DNA of 64,000 bases, from the NCBI GenBank assembly GCA_031002005.1, contig CM061920.1, forward strand, positions 46,726,610-46,790,609, read 5' to 3'. Shown in pieces: positions 53,001 through 64,000 of the stretch (its first letter is position 1; the number at the start of each line of letters is the position of its first letter). Under the pieces are notes generated by a model, which ran no database searches, was not told the DNA's origin, and worked only from the letters and a program-made list of their open reading frames with translations. The stretch is from Vandiemenella viatica (taxonomy: Eukaryota > Arthropoda > Insecta > Orthoptera > Morabidae). The translations under genes were made by a program, and so were the position numbers.

Positions 53001-56000
53001 CAAATAAAATGTAGTAAAAAATCACCCAAATTTTTACTGTTAGTAGTTTTATTCTTAAGACTGTTTGTGCAATGTAAATACCTACAGATGCTTGAGCAGC
53101 ATGACTATAGTGATTCATAAAATGCGGCGACGGGAATGACAGTACTGAATCGTAAAATAAAATTTCATTCCACGTTCCTTCAGCCTTACAATTTTACGTT
53201 ACGTTTTTTTGACCAAATTTTCTCGTTTTTACGAATTTATTAATTGAAAGTATTAAAAATAAGAATGGTTTAACAAATGGTAGAGAAATCTCTTAATGTT
53301 TCTCTCTACCATTCGCTATTCTGTACATACAGAGATGTGTTATGGATTTTAGTACTTGAATTACAATCCAAGGAGTTTCTTGTAAGTACTTACTCGTCTT
53401 GTGGAGTACAGACCTATCAAGTTCATATAGATGTTGGAAACTAATTGTAGTACCGTATAAATCTTCTAACAAGTTCCAAAATAAGCATTAAGTCACCCAT
53501 TATTCTTTTCTATATTGTGTCAACAGTACATTTATATCTGTTAAATCGCTTTCACAGTACGTATCGAAGACCACAAGATGAGCGTTTATTGGTGGGAATA
53601 CGTGATACCTTCCCTTACGAGCAATATTTTAGCGTCGTCTTGGTAGCTCTTGCGTAGCGTGGGACGAGTCATCAAGTAATTCTACCCCACCGCACTCGAG
53701 GCCCTAATGTATGAAGCCATAACGGTCTGCCGGTGCAACTTACCGATACGCACCCCGTATCGACCCTCTGCTAATTCGCCCCCGATAGATAGCTGAAGGG
53801 ATCGGCTTGCAGGGGAAACAGGTCCTTAGAGGACACAGGCACGTTGCACAAGATTATCTTCACCGGGAAAAAGTGCGCCAGGTCGTCGGATTAGGTTCCC
53901 TCGTGCAATGGCAGGGGAGAAGAAATAATTGCATTATTAAACTTTACAAATATTCCTTTATTGTTCCGACACTTCGACGTATAGATAGCTAACCCATCTA
54001 TTTCTATTTAAAATTGAAGTAGGAGTTACAAAGAAGGCACAGTGCACTGCGGTATGCAATCCTTGGAAATTAACAAGAATATTTTTTCTAGTGGCATTGA
54101 TTTACACAGGAATATTATAGCATTTGTCTCATTCAATTTAAGCATTGCTATGGTTATCTCAATAGTCAAGAGGATTTAATGATGTTGATTTTTAAAAACC
54201 AATAACATTAGGAATAGGTGATTTAAACTCAATAGTTAACTATCACAACCATATACAAATTAAGCAGATGCGTGTTTACACCAGCAGTATAAATTATTGC
54301 TTTCGAAAATAACCTCATACTTACAACTGATCATAACTGATTCATAGTACCCATTCTTGCACATACAACACATATCAGTAAATCGTACGTATTTCGTTTA
54401 CGAAGTCCAATAAAGTAGAGTAAATTTGTTTATATACGTGAATCTCATGAAGTTTGGACATCGAACTATCAGGATTTTGTAAAGTACTATTGTGAGGCTA
54501 TTGAATGTAATCCTGCATGAAGTATCGATATGTATGCTGCTGTGAACATTTGACTATCACTAATAATCCTTATGGAAGTTTTTCTACTTATTTCCAAAGT
54601 TATTCGTTATGTTTGGTTGCACTGAGTTCGATGATTCCAGCGCTGCATTTTGCAGAAAACAATTGTATAGGTTTAGGTGTGTTTTGGAATTGCAAATACA
54701 CACAAAACATATTTCTTACCCATTTAACCCATATTAAATTAATTCACTTCCCAATCTGTAACATCCCTGTACAGCAGTCTATTAAAATCTACGCATTCCG
54801 AAAACTTTCTCAAATTCGAGAAGACTTGTAAGGAATACCTTTTTATATGTTGCCTAGAGATTATTCTATGCTATTTATAAGGACGTACTTATCAAGATAT
54901 CCCCCCTAAATCCATACTAAAACTTTTCTGAATAATACATTAGTTTAAAATTATTATACATTGCATTTGGAATGTAATACTGGATGCTGACATATTTTTA
55001 GTATATTGTAGACCAGTTTTACAAGAGGATTTATCTTTCATAAATAGGAGATACATTTCGTCAAACTAAACAATTCAAAATATGAAACATTGCTGCTTTT
55101 CTTAGATTCCAAGATACAAAGTAGGAATACTAATAATGATCAAAAGAGGGTTTTTACAGTTTTCTTTAGGAGATTGATAGCATACTTTCTTGGTTTCTCT
55201 TTTAATAATATTACGAGTTATATTCACGTTATTACTTTGGCTCTTGTTTAAGACCAAGTGTTTGGATTTAATAGAGATTTTAGTCATAACGGTAAATTCA
55301 ATACCACGTTTACTTTGGATTCATGGTATAACATTATATTCATCATATACATCTATACCATGGGTCAAAAAAGTTTTAATACCAGCTGTAATACATCAGT
55401 CTCGTGATACAGATGGAGCTACTGGTACTATCCTACTTCAGTCGCATTTCAATATAAGCGAATGAGAAGCCTCACATCTTCTGTTTTAATTTGCTAGCAG
55501 TCGGATGTGATGAAGCCAGACAATAATACTAATTGCATACAAACATTAATCAAAATTTGCTAATAGTTTCACAACATGCCATTTAATACGCAGATTTATG
55601 AGACCGCTAATTCGATTACAGCAGGAACAGTAAGGAAATATGAGATAAATTTTTCTTGCTTGAATTGTCGAACTGAATTCTCTACAGGAGTGAAGTTGTT
55701 AAGGCGCTTGTGAGTTAATGATGCGCTACCACCGCCGGTGTCTGCATTCCCGTCTGAAGGCGCGAGTATTCCGCTCTGGATGTGTCGTTCGGTGGTATCT
55801 CAGATTGGTATTAGTTTCTTCGGTGGTTTTAATTAATATTGTAATTAAAGAAGTAGTCCACCATAAGTCTCAGTTTAAGATTTTTGTTTTTTTTTTCAAA
55901 ATAACGTCAGCGATATTGTTTACATGCAAAGATACAATCCACAGATACTACTGACCCATTTCCAAAGTGAATCTGTATCAACTAACTCTATCCTTCTGCT

Positions 56001-56906
56001 GATTTCTTTATACAGGCTCTATCGAAATTTCTGGAATTCTTCAAAAGCATTAACAATTACTCAAACAATTAAACATGTTAAAAACAATAAGAAATAGTAC
56101 TTAATCATTTAACATCATTATAAAACGGTCAGAAATGGAAATTAAAGATACTTAAATACAAAATTATTTAAAGGAATCATTTAAACTGTACAAAATTGTC
56201 CTGTAGACATCGTAACTTGCATTAATACTTGGAAATACACACATTTAAGCAATTCTCTTGCACAATTCTGTTCTTAAACATATTAAATGGCCTTTAAATA
56301 ATTTCGTTCCATAAAATAAAGACAATATACACTGATTTACAAGAAATTTGCAAAACAAACATACCAGATCATATTCAAGCAAACTTTAGCTTACTACAAA
56401 TACTTCATTAAATACAATTCTATTTAAAGTTCAGGTATGAGCGCTGTTACACTGGGACCCGGTTTGTTTAATGTACGTTGAAACTTGGATCTTCGGGAAC
56501 ACTCACTGAAACAGTGCTTGAGAGCATTATAGAGTGGCTTCACCGCGATTTACTTGTTGCACAACAATTGTCCTCCGAGAATGACTGCACATGCTCGAAG
56601 TACTCTTTCTTACAGTACCATCCGTTTCTCGTGTCCATCTCAGTGCCGGCAAGTTTGATGATGTTCTAACACTGGGCAGTCACATCAACTATAAAAATTG
56701 GCGTTACATGCGTGCCAAGTCGTGATGGGTCAGTTGTTCATTCGCTGTCACTGACTGTATCTGATGCAACGCGTTTTTATGGTAGATGTTCCAGGCAGCG
56801 GTCGTGCAAGAGTCCGATTAAGTCCCCAGGTATCGCTTGAGGGACACAAATTCTGTAAAGGTACCAGCCGGAGAGGGCCGACGGCAGAAACGTACAAATG
56901 ACCACA
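53001..56906. other. A+T-rich DNA, no gene recognised
   Basis: Read on both strands without finding a known domain. A small hairpin lies at 53277-53313 (AATGGTAGAGAAA with its complement). A G+C-richer stretch at 53640-53900 contains no recognisable gene. Frames at 54517-54831, 55190-55465 and 55718-55954 have A+T-driven composition and no family resemblance. A single-copy host sequence cannot be excluded. Confidence 0.4.
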
Positions 56907-56914
56907 CTTGACAG

Positions 56915-59900
56915 CAGGGCCGGCGGATAATGTGGGTACGGTGGGTAGAGGTACCCACCCGGGAAATTCCGGGTGGATAAAATACCCACCCGGAATTTCA
57001 GAGCAATTAAGCGTGTACATAGGAAAGAAATGAAAGGTAGAGAGCAGACCAACTAAGCATATTAGTTTCATCAGTCAAAATGCGTGTAAAATACACTGTA
57101 TACCCACAACAACGCCATTAGTAAGACGCAAAATTTCTTTGATGGTTCAGCAGAGATCGCCACCACAGCTATCGCCTACTGAGCTCGATAGACGGCAAAC
57201 AATCGTGTGTGAAAGCATGAGTGCTACGGTAAAATAGTGTACATCCCAAAAAGTCATGCCTTAAAGCCGTTTTAGTGTATTTCGAAGCAGCTTTGGCTGA
57301 ATCCGTGTGTATTAGAGTAAAAAAAAAAAAAATCTAATGGGTAAACTCGTAGTCAAGCTGTAAAGGAGAAACGAAGTGCGTGTGGATAACTCTAGAAGAC
57401 AGGGAAATGTGGAGGATAAATTTGCTTCGTCCTTAGACGTAGATCCACTGGAACTTTAAAAGATCACCTTGTTCATTCAGCTGACAGTCAATATCGGGAG
57501 AGTAAGCGAAAGTAAACTCTTATTTTTGTTCTTCACCATATACACAAATATGTAGGCAATTAATATTCGTACGTATTTACTAGAGATGAAACGGAATTTA
57601 CATTACTGAAGCGGTAACAGAAGCAGAAATTATATGAACATGTTGAATAAAAATGTCATTTGGTGTCTTCATTTAGCTTCAAAATACTTCTGTTTAGTAA
57701 ATTTAATAAAAATGAAATAATGTTTATTTTAACACTCAAATCAATCGGTCAGTAACTGACTTTAAATAAATATTAAATATAATAATAATAGTAGTTTTCT
57801 GATTACTGTAGCTAGTATTCGAAAGTTAAAAATAGCAAGTTAAATTTTAAAAACAAAATCTTAGCAGCATTTCTTGTTTTAAATTGCTTCTTTTTTTTAT
57901 CATAAATTAAGGCTGCTTCGCTGACAAAAACCTACGGGGTAATAATAACAACGTAAAATATTTGAGAGCGTTCATATGACATCCCTTAGGAGGCTCTTCT
58001 TTTAATGGAAGTTTATTTCTTTCTATTATTTTTTCTGGTTCTTGCACCTAAAGACCTGCATTTAGTTTTTCACACTCTTCTGGATACATAGATTTCAAAT
58101 GACATTTTAAAGCAATTGTAGTGTGGCAGAAATTCTTTTTCACATAATGAACACTTTGCTAAAGATTCAATTTTTGTATAAAAAATCTACGGATCTGACT
58201 TTTTTGTTTTATTTTTAGACACACTAACGGTTATACAACAAAATACATACTTAGCACTAGTTCTCTTCATACTGAAGCGTTAAAAAACATAGTTAATATC
58301 AATGTGGAAAATCGATATCAACAGCTCATTCAAACAGATGTTCGATTACCGTACAGATTTGTCGAAAATATTCAGTACTTTGAAGGCGTTGGCAAGACAA
58401 AGTCTTTATGTGAGAGGAAAATTAAAATTTCATGGCATCTTTAGCTCGAGCTGAAGATGTGACTGAACTAAAATCATGGCTTCAAAGAGATGGCCGCAAA
58501 TGGCTTCATCATGACAGAATTAAATTCTTGATTTGATCGCCACTACACTGTTGTTTAGAATCATGGAAGAAATAGGAGCATCTTGTCTGAGATTCGTTTC
58601 GGACGATTTCATTACAAGTGAAAATTTTACTGAATTATTTTTAACTTCTGGTTCAGTTCATTATCAGTCACGAATACCCAACAGCAAGAAAATTCATTGG
58701 AACTGTTAAGGATTTGATAAACTTCGTGCGAGACAAGTTGAAACGACTTGGACAGTTTAGGAAACGGCCTTCTCTTGCAGCCTTTTGTCTGACAAGCTGC
58801 TTATAAAAAATATAAGTCTAACTCATTTTTAATTTATGGTTTTGTATTTGTAAACACATTTATTAATTCTTTACACATGGTTAGTGAGAATCAAATCTTA
58901 AAACAGTAAAAGGAAAACCAGAAGCTAATGCCATTTTTATAGATCCTTCTGCGTCCAGAGGTAGATAGCGCTAGCGCAGCTAAATCTTCTGGATTTTACT
59001 CCTTTCTGTTTAACAATGATGATAGAAATTTTTGATCGCTTCGAAATTTACATAAATCTAATCTATGACTTAATTGAATCGTAAAAGAAAACAGAAGCAA
59101 TCACCGACGTTTTGTACTGTGCTTAAGATTCAAAATTCGAAGAAGTTTAGCGGAAAAGTTTGCGATCACATACTAACTTTGAAATCAACGAACCAAAAAT
59201 ATCACATTAGCGTAATATTCGCATCTCCTCGACCAAGGTAGAAGCGAAAATCTTTAATTTGTAACACCTCAAAATATTTTCACGTAGGCTAAATCTCATA
59301 TTGAAGTTATGATCAAGTAGAGATTCCGTTAAAGAGTCGAATCTAGAACGATTCCATCCACTACATCAAATCATTAGAACAATACGCCTTGGGAGAACAC
59401 ACAAACGTTGAAAGAATTATACATTTCTGTAACCTTGATTTTGACCAAGAAAGTTTGGTGAGTGATAGAGGCAAGTTTCTGCAACTTTTGAGAACGCAAG
59501 ATGAGCAGGCAAAACATTTGAGAGGGGTTATAGACTTTTTTTCTTTAACAAATGGACTAGAGGACTCACACCAGAGTTTGTGCGCTTCGTTCGACTACTC
59601 GTCACGATTCCTGGATTGTCCTGTTCGAATGAAGGAAGTTTTTCGATCTTACGCCAACTCAAGACTTACCTAAGCTCGACAATGTTGCGAGATTGATTCA
59701 ATAACAGCAGCGCAATATTACACGTAATTGGTAATCTCACTGACAAACTAGGTTTGGAAAAATTGTTGAAACTGTTCATTTTCAACAAGCAAGTGCAGAC
59801 AGTTTTTTTTTTTCATTGCGCAATTAATATCTAATAATAAATTTAAAAAATATTTTTTTTTTGCATGCAAATAAAATACATTGAATAAATTTTTTAAATC

Positions 59901-59991
59901 GCATTTTCAAGAGGAACCCCCCCCCCCTCCTTCCATTTACTTACCAATTACCTGACTACCCACCCGGGCCTAGCACGAAACGCCGGCCCTG
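56915..59991. mobile_element. hAT element (hAT-3), decayed, 3.1 kb, with TSD
   Basis: The ends are CAGGGCCGGCG (left) and its exact complement CGCCGGCCCTG (right). An exact 8-bp duplication, CTTGACAG, lies at 56907-56914 and 59992-59999. Both identify a hAT element. Subterminal repeats of TACCCACCC occur near both ends (56958-56993 and 59956-59965). The length suits an autonomous copy, but no continuous transposase remains. The plus-strand frame at 59389-59673 (94 residues) may be a remnant; I do not recognise its domain. On the minus strand at about 58160-58050 a BED-type zinc-finger-like sequence is readable with one frameshift (KCSLCEKEF, then HTTIALKCHLKSMYPEE). Confidence 0.88.
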
Positions 59992-59999
59992 CTTGACAG

Positions 60000-60729
60000 T
60001 GTCCTAGTTCCGTGCCTGAACCTATCTGTTGGTTGCCTCTTTCACCATTATTAGTAGAGTTATCTCTAATACTTTTCTACTGACTGGGATCAGTCAAGTG
60101 AGGAACTATTGTTCATACATTTACTGCATCCGTAGTTCAGCGAATCCCTTTATACCTTTACCGTTTAAAGTTTAAGTCTATTTTTTCTTTATTCCTTCGT
60201 TATATTTGTTGTGATCTGAATAGAGAATAACTGCTTAAGGATTACAGCTTGTGAAATAACTTCCTATTGAGATTGCTTCGCATTTGTTTTCTTTATTCTA
60301 CCCTACAAATAACAGTGTTACAAAGTAGCTTTTTCGTTATCAAATTGAGACTTGCTTTCTTGCAAATATTCACTGTTTGGCAAGTTTCTCAGTTTTCCGA
60401 CGTCACTTCAATATGAAACATGAAACATACGCTAATTTACGCAGTGAGACCACGAGCTGTTAATCAATCAAAACCCCGTAGTAATTGGACCAGTAGTTCT
60501 CGCGTGATAATCAAGAAAGAATTATCTTCAATTTTTAATCCGCGATGTCACATCAAACTGAAACATTTTACCAGTGTGACTAAGAGATATACATTCATCG
60601 ATACTACATCAGAATAAGGCCAGCAGTTTGTGAGCTATTCTGGCAGGGTCACCAAATGTAGGCGTAATTTGAAGTGGTAGCCATATGTAAGCTATCCTGA
60701 CACTGGATCACGGTGTGTTATTAGGAGAA
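60000..60729. other. no gene recognised
   Basis: Nothing recognised apart from ordinary A+T-rich DNA. Confidence 0.45.
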
Positions 60730-61548
60730 GATCGGCCTAGATTCCTCTTTTTGAACCCGGTACAAGGGAAGCAATTCTGACTTTAAGATTAATACTTGAT
60801 CAAGAAAAATAAAGATACTTTTAAGGCATTTGTTGATTTAGAAAAAGCTTTTGATAATGTTAGGTGGGAGAAGATGTTCAAAGTTTTAAAGAAGTCAGGT
60901 CTAAAGTATCGAGATAGAAGAATACTCTATAAACTATATAAGAATCAAGTGGCTATAATAAAAGTAGAGACACGAGAGACATGCATCAGTTAAAAAGGGT
61001 GTGAGACAAGGTTGTAGTCTATCCCCGTTAATATTCAACTTGTATGAAGAAAGTCAAAGAAAAATGTCCATGAGGCATAAGTTTTCAGGGAGAAAAAATC
61101 AGTATGCTACGATTTGCTGATGACATTTTAATAACTCTTTGTGTGGAGCACAGCACTTTATGGTAGTGAAACATGGACTTTAGGAATACCGGAAATAAAG
61201 AAAATTAAAGCATTTGAAATGTGGTGCTACAGAAGAAATTAAGTGGACTGACAAAGTAAGAAATGAACGAGTTTTCTAAATGATGGGTGAGAAACGAAGT
61301 TTGTGGTAGAAGCTTTCAGAAAGAAGAGACAGGCTGGTAGGTCATATTTTGAGACATGCGGGATTGGTTAATTTGTTTAGTGGAGGGAACTGTCGAAGGT
61401 AAGAACTGTAGAGGAAGACAGAGATTAGAATATATGAAGCAGATAATTGAGGACTTGTGTTGTAGATATGAAGAGGTTAGCACGGGATAGGAAGGGATGG
61501 AGAATTGTATCAAACCAGTCGAAAGACTGATGACAGCAAAAAAAATAA
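60730..61548 (+). pseudogene. LINE-B relic with internal deletion
   Basis: Frames in order: GTREAILTLRLILDQE near 60756, then after a frameshift KDTFKAFVDLEKAFDNVRWE (60808 on), KNQVAIIKV, VRQGCSLSPLIFNLY (about 61000-61045) and MLRFADDI (61102-61125), all reverse transcriptase palm motifs with the FADD box. Immediately after, at about 61134, the text jumps to LCVWSTALYGSETWTLGIPE, which in the 43.6-44.4 kb copy lies beyond the ADD region. The C-terminal part (VDMKRLARDRKGWR) is riddled with stops. The 3' end has GACTGATGACAGC and an A-rich tail. Confidence 0.85.
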
Positions 61549-62490
61549 TAAAAAATGAATGATTTTGTTGATTGTTTACTACCAAAAATTAGATTTTTTG
61601 CAGATGATAAACGCTATAGAAAAACGATCAAAACGGTAGTGGACTGTTAACAGCTGCAGGGTGATCTAGACAGGATATATAGTTGGGTTGGTAAACATGG
61701 AATGAAGATAAGTACAAAGAAGGGTCAACTTATTAGATACACAAATAAAAAACTAAAGGTTGATTATGATTATAAGGTGGGGAAAGAATTGCTTGCTGAA
61801 GACTTGAAATGTAAATATCTTGGAATTACATTTGATAACAAGCTTAACTGGGCAGGACACATTGATCAGGTAGTAGGAAAAGGTTTCAAAATTTTGTACA
61901 TGTTGGAGAGAATGATTAGGGGATATACGTGAGAAGAAAAGGAATTGAGTTACAAAACTTTGGTCAGAGCAATGCTCCAATATGGTAGTGTAGTATGGGG
62001 CCCACATTTTGAGTATCAAATACAGTAGTTGGAGAGGGTGCAAAAAAGGGCTGCTAGATTTGTTTCTAGAAATTACCGCAGAATGCAATCAGTAACAGAT
62101 ATGATAAAAGAGCTGGAATGGGATTGATTGAAAGACATGAGGAGGGCGAAGAGAGTCGTGGGAGTGTACAAGTCGTATATTGGTGATGAGGCATGGAAAG
62201 ATATTGGTATAAGAATTAAAAGTAATGCATGTAAGGGAAAAGATGACCATGACCCCAATCTGGCACTCAATTTCAGGCACAAGGGTGTAGGAAGATTCTC
62301 TTTTTTGGATAAGTGTGTCAGGGATTGGAATAAGTTACAAAGAGAAATGATGAATAATTTACCAAAAACGTCGAAAGAATTTGAAGCTAACATTTACAGA
62401 GGGCAAATGTAGATGGGTGCAGGAAAGGGAGAAGATGGGTGTGTAGGGAAATTGCCACTGGGGCGTGCACTACATCACAATTTAATTAAT
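61549..62490 (+). pseudogene. LINE-A relic, best-preserved copy
   Basis: Near the start IRFFADDKRYRK gives the FADD box. Then LDRIYSWVGKHGMKISTKKG, DLKCKYLGITFDNKLNWAGH (61702-61932) and, after a stop, LSYKTLVRAMLQYGSVVWGP, VQKRAARFVSRNYRRMQSVT, and from 62128 IGDEAWKDIGIRIKSNACKG, CVRDWNKLQREMMNNLPKTS. This is the reverse transcriptase thumb and C-terminal region of a CR1/jockey-like LINE. At least three stops or frameshifts occur. It is 5'-truncated and abuts the end of LINE-B. The 3' end is GTAGGGAAATTGCC, then ACAATTTAATTAATTATTA. Confidence 0.87.
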
Positions 62491-62524
62491 TATTAAAAGC
62501 TAAGTGGTAAGGAACTATGTTTCC

Positions 62525-62785
62525 TTACACAGCGTGCGGTTGAACAGGTTCTCTCCTCCTTCACGTGACCACAGTGTCGGGCATAAAGCGACTCGGGTGT
62601 GGCCAAGACGTTCCTAAGGGCCCCGCTGACGTCAGAGGCGCCATCACTCGGCTAATTAATTGATTCTGCGCCCATAATGGCAGCTGCCCCGGGCCGTGGT
62701 TAATATTCATCGCGGTCACCTCCAGGCGGACACTGAAGCGGCACAGTTCCACCTTGACCGTCACTGCAAGCGACCGAGCTCCTAT
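62525..62785. promoter_or_regulatory. G+C-rich block with transcription-factor-like motifs
   Basis: An isolated G+C-rich, non-repetitive stretch in A+T-rich surroundings. It contains TGACGTCA (62629-62636, a full CRE palindrome), TAATTAATTGATT (about 62653, homeodomain-type), CAGCTG (about 62681) and ATATTCAT (about 62703). No frame with known domains is present. A cis-regulatory role is only an inference from motif clustering. Confidence 0.3.
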
Positions 62786-62790
62786 TACAA

Positions 62791-63050
62791 ACCTAGCGGG
62801 GCGGTTTAACGGTTAGCGTTCTCGCCTCGCATTTGGGAGGACGGCGGTTCGAATCCCCGTCCGGGCATCCAGATTTGGGTTTTCCATGGTTTCCCCAAAT
62901 CACTCCAGGCAAATGCCGGATGCTTCCTTCAAAAGGCCATGGCCGAATTCCTTCCCATTCCTTACCCCCATCCTTGCCCCCCATCCTTTCCCGTCTCTAA
63001 AGACCTCGATGTTAAAAGATACGTAAAGCAGTTTAAAAAAAAAAAAAAAA
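62791..63050 (+). mobile_element. SINE-A, complete, with TSD
   Basis: Head CTAGCGGGGCGGTTTAACGG, B box GGTTCGAATCCCC near 62847, core and tail with GTCTCTAAAGACCTCGATG, and a pure A-tract (63035-63050). An 11-bp duplication, TCCTATTACAA, lies at 62780-62790 and 63051-63061. The intact A-tract suggests a young insertion. Confidence 0.95.
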
Positions 63051-63307
63051 TCCTATTACAACAGCTAAGCCACCTGGCTCAGCGTGGCCACTCAGTCAAA
63101 TATACAAAAATCTGACAGCCAAACGTAGTAACGCTATAGGAAAAAGCTTACTATTAAAGAGTTCTATCGTATTTCTCACACAATACGCATTCTTTACCAG
63201 AGATGGCGAACAGTTTAAGGTTTCGAAAATCAAAGCTGAAACCATCATTAGAATGGAATGGAGTACCTTAGCACTGAGCCACGAGTTTCCACAGTCGCCT
63301 GAACTTT

Positions 63308-63522
63308 TTTACGCCTCGTCGACGTCTACATCATTAGAGGCACAGAAAATAACTATCGGATAGGTAAGAGTAGGAGTTACGCCAATGCCTTTTTTGAAGA
63401 AGCTACCTCGGCATTCGCCTGGCGCAATTTCGGGAAACCATAGAAAACTGAAATCTGGATGATTCGAACGAGTGACCTCCCGAAGGCGAAGCCAAAGCGT
63501 TACCGCTCACTCACCACGCTGG
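63308..63522 (-). mobile_element. SINE-A, diverged
   Basis: Minus-strand tail (TTACGCCTCGTCGACG on plus), core (GCATTCGCCTGGCGCAATTT on plus) and damaged B box near 63460. Divergence is high and no target duplication was found. Confidence 0.8.
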
Positions 63523-64000
63523 GTGATACATATTACAGTCGGTTCAATACTTACCAAAGAAATCAACAACCAAAGTGCTGTCCCATTTGACAACCAGCAA
63601 TAACAGTAATTAATAAGTGATTTTTGATGTGAGCCTCGTAACCAAATGCTTCCTACAGTGACAAAGAGGCTACCCTCTATGTGTCTTGAATGAAGCACGT
63701 CACAGACATTCCAGTCAAATGCATTACGTACGAGGTAGGACATTGCCTGACAACTTCGTGGGAATCTGGGACCATCTTTGTCTCCGATGGACCAGAGAAA
63801 AAGCACCCATCCGTTATATAGTGGAGAGAGCTGAAGCCCACATCATGTTAGTGCTGAGATGATATTGCCGTTACGATCCTTGTGCTCTGATGGAACGTCC
63901 CAGTCTACAAGAAATATCACGAACAATAACGTTATACCACAACCAGTTTGCATCATATTAAAACCACAGACTAATATTTTATTATTCTATTCGTTTCGAC
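63523..64000. other. no gene recognised
   Basis: A 99-codon minus-strand frame at 63507-63806 overlaps the SINE head and has no recognisable domain. Confidence 0.4.

Noticed and set aside
57575..58200. A complete second hAT nested inside hAT-3
   Set aside because: Only one end-like motif (57580) and a finger remnant are visible; no matching right end or 8-bp duplication was found, so it is mentioned only as a possibility.

Overview
The window looks like intergenic DNA from a large, repeat-rich invertebrate genome, most likely an insect. The sequence is A+T-rich and has no bacterial gene organisation. It is crowded with tRNA-derived SINEs, 5'-truncated LINEs, Tc1/mariner and hAT DNA transposons, palindromic (fold-back) elements and a satellite array. 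I recognise no host protein-coding exon, rRNA gene or functional tRNA gene. The species cannot be fixed from the sequence alone; the mix of elements resembles large polyneopteran insect genomes, but that is an inference.

Layout. 1-11.2 kb: A+T-rich DNA with SINE-A copies, LINE relics and a terminal-inverted-repeat (TIR) element ('family X', 9138-9980). 11.4-17.2 kb: a complete, apparently very young Ty3/Gypsy LTR retrotransposon (11737-17025, minus strand) with two identical 444-bp LTRs and one open 1460-residue Gag-Pol frame, inserted into an old LINE-A. 17.3-20 kb: a second, inverted family X copy that has been entered by a SINE and by an hAT element. 21.5-23.1 kb: a non-autonomous hAT element rich in TATCGATA motifs, then a second probable hAT-like element. 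24.4-26.1 kb: a fold-back element split by a Tc1 transposon. 27-37 kb: further SINEs, two direct duplications, two palindromes, a Tc1 element carrying a SINE inside its transposase gene, and a third Tc1 relic. 37-46 kb: sparse DNA with LINE and SINE relics and a possible 1.57-kb TIR element. 46.5-49.6 kb: about 23 monomers of a 125-bp satellite, interrupted by a SINE, running into a gap of exactly 1000 N. 50.6-52.7 kb: the 3' part of a second, nearly identical LTR retrotransposon on the plus strand. 56.9-60 kb: a decayed 3.1-kb hAT element with 8-bp target duplications. 60.7-62.5 kb: two LINE relics back to back. 62.5-62.8 kb: a short G+C-rich block with transcription-factor-like motifs, followed by more SINEs.

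How the parts work together. Only the LTR retrotransposon looks able to make its own machinery (capsid/nucleocapsid, protease, reverse transcriptase/RNase H, integrase). SINEs have no proteins and depend on LINEs for mobility; the 11-15 bp target duplications around eight of them fit that. The hAT and Tc1 copies have broken transposases and can at most be moved in trans. The nesting gives a relative history: LINE-A, family X and the fold-back element are older than the LTR, SINE, hAT and Tc1 copies that sit inside them.

The most notable observations are the mosaic LTR of the second retrotransposon copy, where divergence starts at the predicted U3/R border; the intact young copy; the TATCGATA-rich hAT element; and the layered nested insertions. 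Calls rest on reading the sequence, visible motifs and hand-matched repeats; no database comparison was possible.
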